The notes: generated from the letters alone by a model not told the origin. Shown: positions 1 to 8,035, counted from the first letter of the stretch. The stretch: DNA of 14,788 nucleotides from Amoebophrya sp. AT5.2 (GCA_005223375.1 RXOD01005318.1:1-14788); one strand, 5' to 3'. Program-made: numbers and translations.

Positions 1-45
1 TCAGAGCGCTGGCCATGCGCCGCCACCCTTGAAGGCCCACCTCTC

Positions 46-1798
46 TTAACTTAGTAGCAGGCCACTTAGCACCTGGACCTTCCATAGCACGCCCAGAAGT
101 CCCGCGAGGCCCTGCACTAGCTTTCTGTCCAGGTCCGCCGCTTCCGTGAAGTTCGCTTTGTTCGTCTGCTGTTGCAGGTAGATGGCGGACTTTTCCCGCA
201 CGAAGGCCTCCAGGCCTTGCAGCGCGCAAGGGTCGAGCGGAAACGCGGCATCCACGACTTTGGCGTACTCAAAGTCGTTGAACTTGTTCGACAGCGTCTC
301 GTACGTCTGCGCGTTCCGCTGTTTGCAGTGCGGATCTCCCAGTTGGGCCGCGGACAGCTTCGTCGTGCTGGTTGTTCCCGCCGTCCCCTGAAGAACCTCA
401 CTGGTCGTCGTGCCTCCGTCCGGACCCTGCTGCGGTCCAGCCTCGTCCAGCTCGAGAATCGCAAGCTCCAGCTGTTTCGCCGCATCTTTGTTCCCCTCGG
501 CTCGCGCCTTCTCGAGGCGCTCCAGTTCCTCGCTCTTCGCGATGTTTCGCAGTTCCCGCGCAAATGCGAACAGCCGCGACTTCAGGGCGTTGTCGTGCGC
601 TATCCGCTTGCCGCAGACACTGCAGGGGCGGGACCGACGGTTGTAGGAGGCCTGGTCCGGGGACGAAGAGGAACCATGGCCGTCGTCCTCGAAAACAGTC
701 GGGCAGGTGTAGGAGCGCCCGTCCCATTGGACGCTCGCAATCTCTTCCAGCGCATGGACGATCTCGGGTAAAGACCCGACATCGACTGGAGTCGTAGTGG
801 TTTTTCGATCTGCTAACGGTGGAAATGTTTCGCATGCTCTGCACGTGAAGGTGGAGTGGAGGAACCAACAGGTGAGCACGACCAGTTGCAGTTCTTCTAT
901 CGCTATCTCTAGAGTAGACTTCTTCGTTCGTCCTCAAAAAATAAATACTCAGGCATGGATTTTGATTTAGAATTTCAGATAGTCTTCTAGTTGTACTGTA
1001 ACTAGATAAAGTACGTCCTTCCGCGCCCACCACTCCGCACGCCTGCAGTGCCAGGCTCATTCTTCGCTGGATCACTCTTTTGCTGGACGCTGTGAGCGTC
1101 GTGTTCTGTGCCTGGATGCTTCCCCACGTCTGGGCGTTCACTTCATGGCTCCCGTCCTCGAGAATGGCTGTCAGGGCGTCATCGAACGCCAGCTGCGTGT
1201 TTCCCTCGAACGGCTCGTCCGGGTCGTCGAAACGGACCCCGTTCTCCACCGATTCTTCTTGCCACCCCTTCATCGACTTCCAGATGTCTTCGGAGAGCCG
1301 CCGCCCGGCTCCCAGCTGCCGGCCCTCGCCGACGCGCTCCCCCGCGTCGTCTGCCCGACTGAAGTCGTCGCCGTCGCCGAGCTTCTCCCCCTTCACCAGC
1401 GCGTCCTTGGCGAGGTTGAGCATGCGCATCTGCAGCTCGAGCTGGGAGTTCTTGCCGTACAGGTTCTGGTTCAGACGAAGAGCGAGCCGGCGGTACGCCT
1501 TCCGAATTTGGTCAGCATCCGTGATCTTCGTGCCGCCGGCCTCCCGAAGCAGCCGCTCGCGGGCAAAGCCGATCTCAGCCGTTTCCATGCGGCTGAAGGC
1601 TGCCGCATCCGCGCGTCGGATGAAAAAGGTGCTCGCCGCAAGAAAATACGAAGCAATCACCTGCAAGGTGGAGCGCCTCCAGAGACGAGTGGTGACACGA
1701 CTCGGGCTGGTGGAGGGGGCGACGTCGCGGCCAACCACGCTGGATTTTTTCATTTTCGGGGAACGACCCGTCATACTTTTGGCGAGATCAATACGCAT
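46..1798 (-). CDS. J-like domain protein without HPD motif, with CxxC/coiled-coil C-terminus; two exons
   Basis: Exon 1 is 1798-1015 and exon 2 is 896-46, joined in phase 1 to give 544 residues. The start is the first ATG (context acaaccATG); the frame is open to a GTG at 1834, but that is not a plausible eukaryotic start. Residues 44-60 are hydrophobic and are followed by ADA-AAF, so a signal peptide or signal anchor is likely. Residues about 76-136 resemble J-domain helices II and III (IRKAYRRLALRL, then MRMLNLAKDALV). The HPD tripeptide that stimulates Hsp70 is replaced by NQN around 110-112, so Hsp70 activation is doubtful. Exon 2 adds two CxxC pairs (C280/C283, C353/C356) with a lone C326, possibly a zinc site, then a charged helix likely to be coiled coil, and a second helix (NFTEAADLDRKL) vaguely like a UVR motif. 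The function is unknown. The gene is sound; the fold names are inference. Confidence 0.72.
897..1014 (-). other. Intron of the J-like gene
   Basis: This 118-nt intron has donor GTACTTT at 1014 and acceptor GATAG ending at 897. It is needed because the exon 1 frame has to shift to reach the CxxC-rich frame. Two more acceptors (exon starting at 902 or 908) keep the same phase and would add 2 or 4 residues. A GA-AG reading (donor starting at 1017) is also in frame. The intron is AT-rich compared with the flanking exons. Confidence 0.65.
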
Positions 1799-1834
1799 GG
1801 TTGTAGTCACTTTGTTCTCTTGATGAGTAAACAC

Positions 1835-2494
1835 GGTGAAATTCGAAAAAGAATGACGCTACAGCTACTATAGGACTTACGTTTTGCTCCTAGTATGACT
1901 ATGCGCACGAATGGAAAATAATACCGAAGTACAGGACTACACACCTATGCGGTCGCGGTGACGGCAACGGAAGAAGCTCATAGCGTTACGTAGCGATCAG
2001 CACTCGTCGATGATGACCGTATAGGTTGAATGACAATGAGGTAAAAAGCAATCTAAGCTGTGATTACAACACGTACCGAAGAAGATGGAGAGTGTGAAAT
2101 AAACTACGCCGGGTACGGCAACTACGGCCTTCGTTTATTACTAGTACGACCTCGTCGCGGTCGCGTCCAATGTTGCCGCCGCCTGTTCACGATGAAGGAT
2201 GCACGCTCACGCCTGATCGCAGCAACGAGGAGCACGAAGAACGATACATACACGAAAACGAAAAGAAACTAAACCATTTAATTTTGAACAAGAAATGATT
2301 GAAGAAAAGATTAGAAGACGCGTTCTTGCACATGCATCTATCGGCAGCTGCCTCAGCGAAAGTGCGGGCGGGCATACACGAGTAATAAAACCACGTGATG
2401 CTGTTGCTGCTGGCGTTGGGGCTGTCGTCGTGTTGGAAACACAAATAACAGCCACTTAACATCATACTCGATGCTGGGGAGGCCCAGGCCAGGA
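1835..2494. other. Spacer downstream of gene 2 and upstream of the J-like gene
   Basis: No gene is recognised here. One minus-strand frame stays open from 2576 to 2187 (about 130 codons). Its first third, beginning after an AAG/GT at 2576, has strikingly GC-rich third positions, so a small exon is possible, but no motif supports it. The part close to 1835 should hold the 5' UTR and promoter of the J-like gene; no TATA-like box was picked out. Confidence 0.4.
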
Positions 2495-2514
2495 GCAGCC
2501 CGTCGAAGGGCTGC
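2495..2514. repeat. Short GC-rich hairpin
   Basis: A 7-bp perfect inverted repeat (gcagccc / gggctgc) encloses a 6-base loop. On the minus strand it starts four bases after the stop codon (2518-2520) of the alternative spliced end of gene 2. It could be a 3' UTR element. It does not match the histone stem-loop, which has a 6-bp stem and a 4-base loop. Confidence 0.45.
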
Positions 2515-2517
2515 GAA

Positions 2518-2582
2518 TCACGGTTCGAAGAGGACAGCGGCGCCGTCCGCGACGAGTAGCCGCGCAGAGGCAGACCTTACTC
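2518..2582 (-). other. Possible alternative last exon of gene 2
   Basis: If the intron 2676-2583 is removed as GA-AG, the reading frame enters this 65-nt GC-rich patch in phase 1. It then encodes about 20 residues ending in LLVADGAAVLFEP and a TGA at 2518. Fifteen of its last 19 sense codons end in G or C, matching real exons here. A GT-AG alternative (donor 2674, acceptor AAG ending 2576) would instead use another frame that stops at 2462, with weaker codon bias. Transcript data are needed to choose. Confidence 0.3.
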
Positions 2583-2662
2583 CTAGAAATCCATTTAATG
2601 CTTATGTTCGTGCTGCACTTGCATGTTAGTTGTCGTTGTGCATGAGCATGACTAGACAAGGT

Positions 2663-3340
2663 CTATCTTTCTACTCCTCTCGTCGTTTTCATCTTCGCTT
2701 GTTCCTCTTCCCAGAGATCCGCGACGAATCTTCTCTTCACGTCGTCCGCCGTCCGCCCGCTGCCGTACTCGTCCCAGCCGTCGCCCATGCCCACGCGCGT
2801 CTGCCGTCGCTTCCGCCGCAGGTTCTGTGGCCGCAGGAAGTCAAGTCGGATGTTCGGGTCTTTCGGCGGTTCCAGCCCGCGGTCCGCGGCCCCCTCGTAG
2901 TGTTTCAGGGCGTGCAGGGACTTCAGCAGCGTGGCGACTCCGGAAAAGCCCACGATCGCGGGCCGCATGTTCCCCAGAACCTCCGCCTGCTGCTTCGTGT
3001 TCTCCGCGGTCTGCCGGTTTTCCTTCAGGTGGAAGGTGGACACCTGGTTCACGGGGTAAGTAAGCGGCAGGGCGAGCCGGGACTGCAGCAGGCGGGCGCA
3101 AACGGTCGCCCGCGCGAAGAAAGTCCCGAGCCGCCGTTTCTCGTCCTCCGTGAAGCGGTCCGGGACCGCAGACCGAATGCACGCGCGGTGGTGGACGCTG
3201 GTCCCTGCGTTGCGAGGACTCGACGCTGCGGACAGTTGTGGGAATGAGGTGGAAGAAGAAGAAGACGGCGTGCCGGTCGTGCGGCCCGCAGCGCTGGACT
3301 CCGGCGCCGCGACTAGCAAACGCGGAATAGAGCGGCGCAT
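2663..3340 (-). CDS. Hypothetical basic protein, possible organellar presequence
   Basis: This is a single open frame of 225 residues from ATG at 3340 (context gaaccATGc) to TAG at 2663. The frame stays open upstream to 3394, but the ATG at 3340 begins the sequence MRRSIPRLLVAAPESSAAG, which is basic, Ser/Ala-rich and poor in acidic residues, as in mitochondrial presequences. The rest has no family signature that I recognise. Visible landmarks are a charged segment (DRFTEDEKRRLG), a KENRQTAENTKQQAE helix, a very basic stretch (LRRKRRQTR) and a W/E-rich end. Third positions are GC-rich, as in neighbouring genes. The 3' end may be spliced: a 7-base direct repeat at 2672-2678 and 2578-2584 brackets a candidate 94-nt intron, and use of it would replace the last residues and end the protein at 2518 (242 residues). 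The function is unknown. Confidence 0.68.
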   Translation of the reverse strand: MRRSIPRLLVAAPESSAAGRTTGTPSSSSSTSFPQLSAASSPRNAGTSVHHRACIRSAVPDRFTEDEKRRLGTFFARATVCARLLQSRLALPLTYPVNQVSTFHLKENRQTAENTKQQAEVLGNMRPAIVGFSGVATLLKSLHALKHYEGAADRGLEPPKDPNIRLDFLRPQNLRRKRRQTRVGMGDGWDEYGSGRTADDVKRRFVADLWEEEQAKMKTTRGVER

Positions 3341-3787
3341 GGTTCGCGAACGCGATGAATGAATGAATCCCAAGTAAGTACGTACTCCTGCCACGACCTG
3401 ATCCTGAATGATGCGATCCTGAACGAAAAAGAGTGGTCACGAGCAGCTGCGCGGAGTCTGCCACGAACGTCCCAAGAGACATCGCAAGGATCCGTCGCCT
3501 CGTCGCCTCCCCGCAGCAATCTTCAGCAAAACAACCTCGTCCAGCTCCACCACGAACGGTTGCAGGAGCGAACAAGTGCATTATCATTACTTATTCTCTG
3601 GCACAAGCACATATTTTCGCGTCACGCGTGCTGGTCCTCCATGGAGCACCACGACCATGATCGCGTGACGTCTTCTTGGTCGGTCCAACCACAAGAACAA
3701 GAACAATTTCTATCTTTTTCTTTTTACGCACACGCACTTCTATAAAAAAATATATACTTTTTCCTGTTGAAGTCACGATGGTTCAGT
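3341..3787. other. Spacer upstream of gene 2
   Basis: No gene is seen. A 9-bp direct repeat (gatcctgaa) lies at 3400-3408 and 3415-3423. In minus orientation it gives two closely spaced ttcag-like AG sites some 60-80 bases upstream of the gene 2 start, which could act as trans- or cis-splice acceptors. An AT-only tract (tataaaaaaatata) lies at about 3741-3754. Confidence 0.35.
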
Positions 3788-4087
3788 ATGAGTATCTTCT
3801 GCCTTTTGTGGTTGAGTCGTTTCCACCCATTCGCCGCCGATGTCGTTTTCTGCGCAATGTTTAATCGAGAAGGCAATCATATCTGCTTGGACTTTACTGG
3901 CCGTCATCGAGCACGGTGCAACGAGGTTCTGTGTCTTCCACTCGAGGCCACAGCCAGCCTCAGCACCTCCAGCCCCGGTCCTTTGTGCCACGAACCGCTG
4001 CGTTTCCTCCTCCCCCAGGTCACGCGCACGGTTTGCATACCTGTCCGTCGGAGCAAGCCAAGAACAATCACGAACACAATGGATTGA
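3788..4087 (+). CDS. Doubtful small secreted Cys-rich ORF (only plus-strand candidate)
   Basis: This is a 99-codon frame starting MSIFCLLWLSRFHPF with a signal-peptide-like N-terminus and eight cysteines. It lies about 35-45 bases after an AT-rich tataaaaaaatata tract. Third positions in the GC-rich part (about 3930-4060) are about 70% G/C, the best of the plus frames. A minus frame (4104-3904, beginning MPRQLSQSIVFVIVLGLL) scores equally because it shares the same wobble positions, and every confident gene here is on the minus strand. No family is recognised. The GC-rich island is probably an exon of something; strand and boundaries are unresolved. Confidence 0.22.
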   Translation: MSIFCLLWLSRFHPFAADVVFCAMFNREGNHICLDFTGRHRARCNEVLCLPLEATASLSTSSPGPLCHEPLRFLLPQVTRTVCIPVRRSKPRTITNTMD

Positions 4088-4189
4088 GATAGTTGACGAG
4101 GCATACGCAGATACGAGGATGATCATTTACGATGGAATAAAGCACTAATAAGTAGCTTCTTCCTTCGTGTTCGTATCCGTCCGAGGTGT

Positions 4190-4603
4190 TTAAAAATCAA
4201 CAAAACAGTTGTACCAATCTTGCGCTTCGGCGTCCGCTCCTCTTCTGAGGAGAAGGTCGACGATTTCCTTTGCGTTTAGCCAGCACGCCAAGTGCAGTGG
4301 CGTCCACCCGTCCAACCCAGGGTGACTCACGTTTACGTCGGCCCCCGCGTCCAGGAGAAGCTCGCACATCCGCACGTTGCCGCACTCCACTGCCCGGTGC
4401 AGCGGTGTGTACAGGTCGATGTCTGGTGCGTCCACGGAGTAGTTTTTTGTGATGCCATTTAGTTGCCCGGCGGCGGACTTGCTCCCTCCCTTCAACGCTT
4501 GAAGAAGAGACTCGAGCTCAGGTATGCTGCCGGAGACCACGGCAGCGTGCAGCTGGGCAGCAAAGGTCTCGGGGGGCAGCCCGTTAGGTACGGCTTCGTC
4601 CAT
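4190..4603 (-). CDS. Small ankyrin-repeat protein
   Basis: This is a single-exon frame of 137 residues, from ATG at 4603 (caaaATGg) to TAA at 4190. Two clear ankyrin repeats occupy residues about 62-95 (TPLHRAVECGNVRMCELLLDAG) and 96-130 (TPLHLACWLNAKEIVDLLL), each with the TPLH turn and the LLL..GAD helix end. A degenerate repeat sits at 15-37 (LHAAVVSGSIPELESLL). The protein ends soon after the last repeat, so it is little more than an ankyrin stack and most likely serves protein-protein binding; the partner is unknown. On the minus strand an AG preceded by a pyrimidine-rich stretch (cttctcctcgaaaaag) ends four bases before the ATG, a good candidate for spliced-leader acceptance if the organism trans-splices. 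Confidence 0.85.
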   Translation of the reverse strand: MDEAVPNGLPPETFAAQLHAAVVSGSIPELESLLQALKGGSKSAAGQLNGITKNYSVDAPDIDLYTPLHRAVECGNVRMCELLLDAGADVNVSHPGLDGWTPLHLACWLNAKEIVDLLLRRGADAEAQDWYNCFVDF

Positions 4604-5856
4604 TTTGCTTTTTCGAGGAGAAGATAGCGTACTAGTAGGGAAAAAATGTTGAAACTAACTCCCGCCTGGCCTCCCCGATCTCGGATACGCGGCCCGCCTA
4701 CAACATGCAGCTGCAGTGAGCACTTTCTTTTTCCTTACCTGCTCGGGGGCATCTACTAAGAAGTACTACCACCGCTGCACCTTGTTGCTGTGGATCGACT
4801 GTCTACTCTCTCAGAAGTAGTACAGCGTTACAGTAGAATTCAGCCACATGATGTTGACGTGCTCATCTGCAAGCAGACCAGAAAATGAAGTGTGTGCCAA
4901 TGCCCATCTGTCTTTCTAGCATAAGGAGTAGGTGAGGGTGAGGGAGGCGGGCCTGGTTTCATTCATTCACTTTGATTGACACCTTCCAAAAAGTCCATGC
5001 TTTCGTAATAACAAACTAAATGACGGCTCTTCGCCACGCTGACACTCAAATATTTCTCAACGCTCCGATTCAAAACCTTCGCGGGCCGCAGGCGCCTCAG
5101 CAGCTTTCACGAGGACGCGAGTGACGGTCGGCCAGTCGTTATGCTACCAGTCGTGCCTCATGTTTGTTGTTACCAGGACAAGCACCTAGTACGTGTACGT
5201 CCAACCATTGCCATTCATTGCAGCAGCGGTATCGGGACGATACCGGTTTCGGTCCTCGGTTTGAAGAGTGCCTGTGTGGCAGAGACCGACGACGATGGTC
5301 GTGCTCGTGAATTGGGAGTAGATCGTTGGATTTGATGTCGAGGCGCACCTTCCTGTCGGTTTCGTTTTTTCGTGGCTTTTTCTCTGGGCAGATCGGTCCT
5401 CGAAGGCGCCTTGGCCGTCGCGTCCGATCTGGCCAGCTTCATTCATGTTCAGAATCAGAATAGCATGTATGTGGGTGGGAGTGGGTACTTCTCACTTAGA
5501 TAAACGTAGTGCAAACAACAGAAGCTGAAGCTTTCTTGTGTTGTATTGATTGAAAAGTGCGAGTGGCCGCTCGTGGAGTCGAGGTCACGTTCGGTTGATA
5601 ACTTGTTGTAAGGAGTCTTCTCTTACAACGAACCAGGACCAGCATCGGAGATGGAGCCAAAGAGAAAATATAGTATACCGGGGGTAACGAATGTTGACGA
5701 AACGAGTCGTGCTGGTAGGACAGTAGACTGTTTTTTACGTGACATCCACGCGCCCCGGCAGCTAGTACCGCTACGTCCTCGGTGTCGGCATCACCAATTT
5801 TTACAAACATGGATACTGAGGTTCAGGTGGGTTTTGGTCTCTAGGTCTAGTCCATG
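4604..5856. other. Gene-poor spacer between ankyrin and four-span genes
   Basis: No gene is recognised in 1.25 kb. The region holds a G-rich tract at about 4926-4951 with three GGG runs and a GG. It also has a GC-richer patch at 5186-5446 in which all three minus frames are long and open, one reading from an ATG at 5446 for 86 codons. Codon bias there is only weakly coding-like and does not single out one frame, so I call none. A minus-strand ATG at 5810 opens 104 codons without exon-like codon bias. Confidence 0.4.
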
Positions 5857-6963
5857 CTAGTCGCCCAATCTCCGTCCTTGGCCTTGAAACACCTGAAATT
5901 GCTGTGCCTGTGCGTTGTTTGTAGCGCCGAACAAGCCCTCACCAGCCTGACCGCCGCCACTCCCACCTTGTGCACCCTGGCCTCCACCGCCCCCTAGCAT
6001 CCCGCCACCGAATCCCCCACCTGCTGCGCCCGGTGCCGCTGCTCGGTTGTTCGTCCGCTCTGCTGGTGCGCGTGGGCCGTAGCCGGCGCTGCCCATCTGG
6101 TAGGCCGATACGTTTTTGTAAATCTGCCACCCGCAGTAGGCGCAAAATATTTCGATGATCCCGAGCAGCGAAGTCACCACGGTGTAGGGAACCAGTATCG
6201 GAAACTGCACAAAGATCAGCAAGTTGAAGACCCCGTTCAAACCGGAGAGGAAGCAGAAAGGCATCAAAACGCGGAAACCACCTGGGAAGGAGGAGGCATT
6301 TGTTTGATTGATTGACTGATTGATTGATTGATTATTGAATTTGAAGCGAGAAATACGTAATAATTACGTATTTCTCGCTTCATTTACAAAGTAAGCTGTC
6401 TGGTCCTGACATCCGGTTCGGCTGCGGTTGCGGAGCGGCATCTGTGCTCATCTTCATGATCATGAGTTACGTACTAACTCACCTACTTGAATGATGTTCT
6501 TGTTCTTTCATCATAAACCTACGCAAGAGCAAGAACGTAGACCTCCTCCAACGAGCGTTCATTCAACTACAATAAAACAAGTACCTCCTCCGCAGCACAT
6601 CGCTATCATGGTGTTTCGGAGGTAGCGGTACATGGATCCGATCACTTCGTCGCTGCGCATGAAGAACACGCCAAAGAGAATGCAGATGAAGTCGGATATT
6701 GAGCCCGCAATATCACCTGTTGAAAATAAGTGATCAACGTGACCACGAACGTCGACAGCGAAAATCTGTATCTGAAGACAAGCAACAAGAAGAGCAAGAC
6801 CATAAGCATACAAGTGCGTGCTAACAGTACCGAGGCAGAGCCTGAAGATCGCGAAGACGATCTCGGTGATCAGCGCGTAGCGAAGCCATGTAAAGAACCG
6901 TCGCGCAGGCTCCGGAATCACCGCATCGTCCAGAAACTCGATGCCCGGTACGGGAAGCACCAT
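5857..6963 (-). CDS. Four-span membrane protein with Gly-rich tail; three exons
   Basis: Exons are 6963-6831, 6716-6585 and 6281-5857. Both junctions are phase 1 and the product is 229 residues. The start is the ATG at 6963 (ttaaaATGg). Hydrophobic spans lie at about 24-44 (TWLRYALITEIVFAIF), 52-64 (DFICILFGVFFM), 93-115 (LMPFCFLSGLNGVFNLL) and 120-145 (VVTSLLGIIEIFCAYCGW). A tail of about 80 residues follows, with many Gly, Ala and Gln. The layout of four spans with a soluble C-terminal tail resembles vesicle or plasma-membrane tetraspan families such as MARVEL-like proteins, but no diagnostic motif is visible, so the family is open. Intron 1 is a multiple of three and free of stops, so its retention would insert 38 residues. 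Its codons end mostly in T, unlike the exons, which argues for removal. Confidence 0.78.
6306..6333. repeat. GATT tandem repeat
   Basis: Seven consecutive 4-base units of GATT, the third reading GACT, lie inside intron 2 of the four-span gene. In minus orientation this reads AATC repeats upstream of the 3' splice site. Confidence 0.9.
6342..6382. repeat. Perfect 20-bp inverted repeat
   Basis: The arms (left arm begins tgaagcgagaaatac) pair without mismatch around the single base at 6362. As RNA this would form a very stable intronic hairpin; as DNA it could extrude a cruciform. It is far too long to be chance in a window of this size. Confidence 0.95.
6717..6830 (-). other. Intron 1 of the four-span gene
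   Basis: This 114-nt intron has donor GTACTG at 6830 and acceptor TTTTCAACAG ending at 6717. The exon bases around it read G/GT...AG/GT. It is in frame and stop-free, but wobble positions fall to mostly T here while both flanking exons favour C and G, which is the main evidence that it is spliced. Confidence 0.68.
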
Positions 6964-7497
6964 TTTAATAATGTAGTGCTCCCTCCAAACCACAGTACCT
7001 AATACACCCTCTACAGGACCTGCGCCGACCGGTGGCGAGAATGTCCACCAGCGGCGAGGTCCTGAATCAGATGCGCCGGTCGCGAAGAAAGCTCAGTACT
7101 TAGTAGAACTAGGTAAGCCTAAAGGTAACCGGGTCGCGTTCGCGAGTACATCGTTAGAGCCATCTCGGAGGGTGACTGAACCCGAACAAGGCGGGGGGAC
7201 AAGCGCTCGGTGTGACGACCTCAATTATGGCCCTGCTGTGGTGAAGCTACAGAAAATAAAACATTGCGATCTGTATCTGAATCTGTACCTTTGATGATGC
7301 AAGATGAGTATGGTCGTGGGCATGGTGGGTGTGATGTGATCTGTTGATGTCATGGTGGTCTGTCGCGACAAAAAAGAAATAGAAAACCGAATCTTCGTAA
7401 ACGGTATCATCGTATGACTATGGAGGCAGTACCTGAATCACTAAGAATATAATATTTCGTGGTCACGAGGAAGACGAAGAACAAGGGTTGGAACAAC
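6964..7497. other. Upstream region of the four-span gene
   Basis: No separate gene is recognised. The frame of the four-span protein stays open without an ATG from 6964 back to a TGA at 7093-7095, so an upstream coding exon cannot be excluded. A TTAG/GT at about 7001 could be a splice acceptor. The region includes the long stem-loop at 7014-7064. Confidence 0.4.
7014..7064. repeat. Long imperfect stem-loop
   Basis: Three nested perfect pairings are collinear: caggacct/aggtcctg (7014-7021 with 7057-7064), cgccg/cggcg (7023-7027 with 7052-7056) and ggtgg/ccacc (7031-7035 with 7045-7049). They are separated by a one-base bulge and a 3x2 internal loop and close on a 9-base loop. This makes 18 bp in 51 bases, starting about 50 bases upstream of the ATG of the four-span gene. 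It could be a 5' UTR structure, a small RNA or an element remnant. Confidence 0.7.
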
Positions 7498-7689
7498 TCA
7501 CGCTCGTCCCTTCTCGAAATGGTCGCCACTGGTCGGGAACCAACCACCGCCGTCGTTGCCATCATCTTCATCTTCATCTAATGAATTTCGTTGCTTTCTA
7601 CGTTGCAGTAGATGAAGTCCAGTCGTCCCGTCCGACCAGTCGAAACCGGCCGGGCCCAAGCAGCTGCCGCTGCGCGCGGTAGTTTGCAA
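7498..7689 (-). other. Possible C-terminal exon of an unrecognised gene
   Basis: A 63-codon open frame lies on the minus strand. Two stretches have exon-like wobble bias: a run around GSCLGPAGFDWSDGTTG and one around GGGWFPTSGDHFEKG before the TGA. They flank a D/E-rich, AT-rich middle with a possible short intron. A plausible 3' splice site (cgcgcgcag) precedes it. It may pair with the signal-like ORF at 8035, but I could not find a compatible donor and acceptor phase with confidence. No family is recognised. Confidence 0.22.
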
Positions 7690-7825
7690 AATTCAAAGAG
7701 ATGAGCGGCCACATGAAACTTAACCTATGAACCTTAAGCTTAACTCTTTTCTTTTGTTTCTTTCGTGATAGAACTACATTGATTCGTTATAATTCATCCG
7801 CCGCAGACGCATAAAAGCAACGTTC

Positions 7826-8035
7826 CTAAATTAAAAAAACCGTGGAATTTTTGGTCGCAGCTCCGCATATAAATATACTTGCAAGCGCTCCTCTTGTAGC
7901 TGCTCTAACGACCAGCTCGCCGGCGCCATTTTCGTAGAGCACGAAAAGGGTATGAAAGAAGCACCCACGGAGCACAACAGCTAAGCAAATTGCTTTCATC
8001 TTCACGTTCACGTTGACGTTGGTTGGTCGGGCCAT
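7826..8035 (-). CDS. Doubtful small ORF with signal-like N-terminus
   Basis: A 69-codon frame starts at ATG 8035 with MARPTNVNVNVKMKA, then a hydrophobic CLAVVLRGCFFHTLFVL segment that could be a signal peptide or anchor. The last 15 or so codons are AT-rich, and a GTATAT following GCAA (about 7873) could be a donor, so only the first part may be an exon. There is no homology I recognise. It is listed because the surrounding 2 kb is otherwise empty and the orientation matches the other genes. Confidence 0.22.
   Translation of the reverse strand: MARPTNVNVNVKMKAICLAVVLRGCFFHTLFVLYENGAGELVVRAATRGALASIFICGAATKNSTVFLI

Larger units (their letters stand above)
6282..6584 (-). repeat. Palindrome-rich intron 2 of the four-span gene
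   Basis: This 303-nt intron has donor GTACTTG at 6584 and acceptor TTCCCAG ending at 6282. It contains a perfect 20-bp inverted repeat (arms 6342-6361 and 6363-6382, one-base spacer), seven GATT-type units at 6306-6333, a 12-bp palindrome tcatgatcatga at 6454-6465, and a pair gagtta/taactc at 6464-6480. Nested pairs also occur: ttgaatga 6487-6494 with tcattcaa 6559-6566, and gttcttg 6496-6502 with caagaac 6530-6536. The density of inverted repeats suggests a non-autonomous mobile element or introner. This is inference. Confidence 0.75.

Noticed and set aside
1080..1873. Plus-strand frames of about 245 codons opposite the J-like gene
   Set aside because: They are antisense shadows of a GC-rich exon: low-complexity Ser/Arg/Leu content and no domain signal.
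2511..2532. ggttcgaa word resembling a tRNA T-loop
   Set aside because: The flanking five bases do not pair into a T stem and no acceptor, D or anticodon arm can be drawn on either strand.
5186..5446. 86-codon minus ORF starting at ATG 5446
   Set aside because: The other two minus frames are equally open and codon bias does not favour any one; left as part of the spacer.
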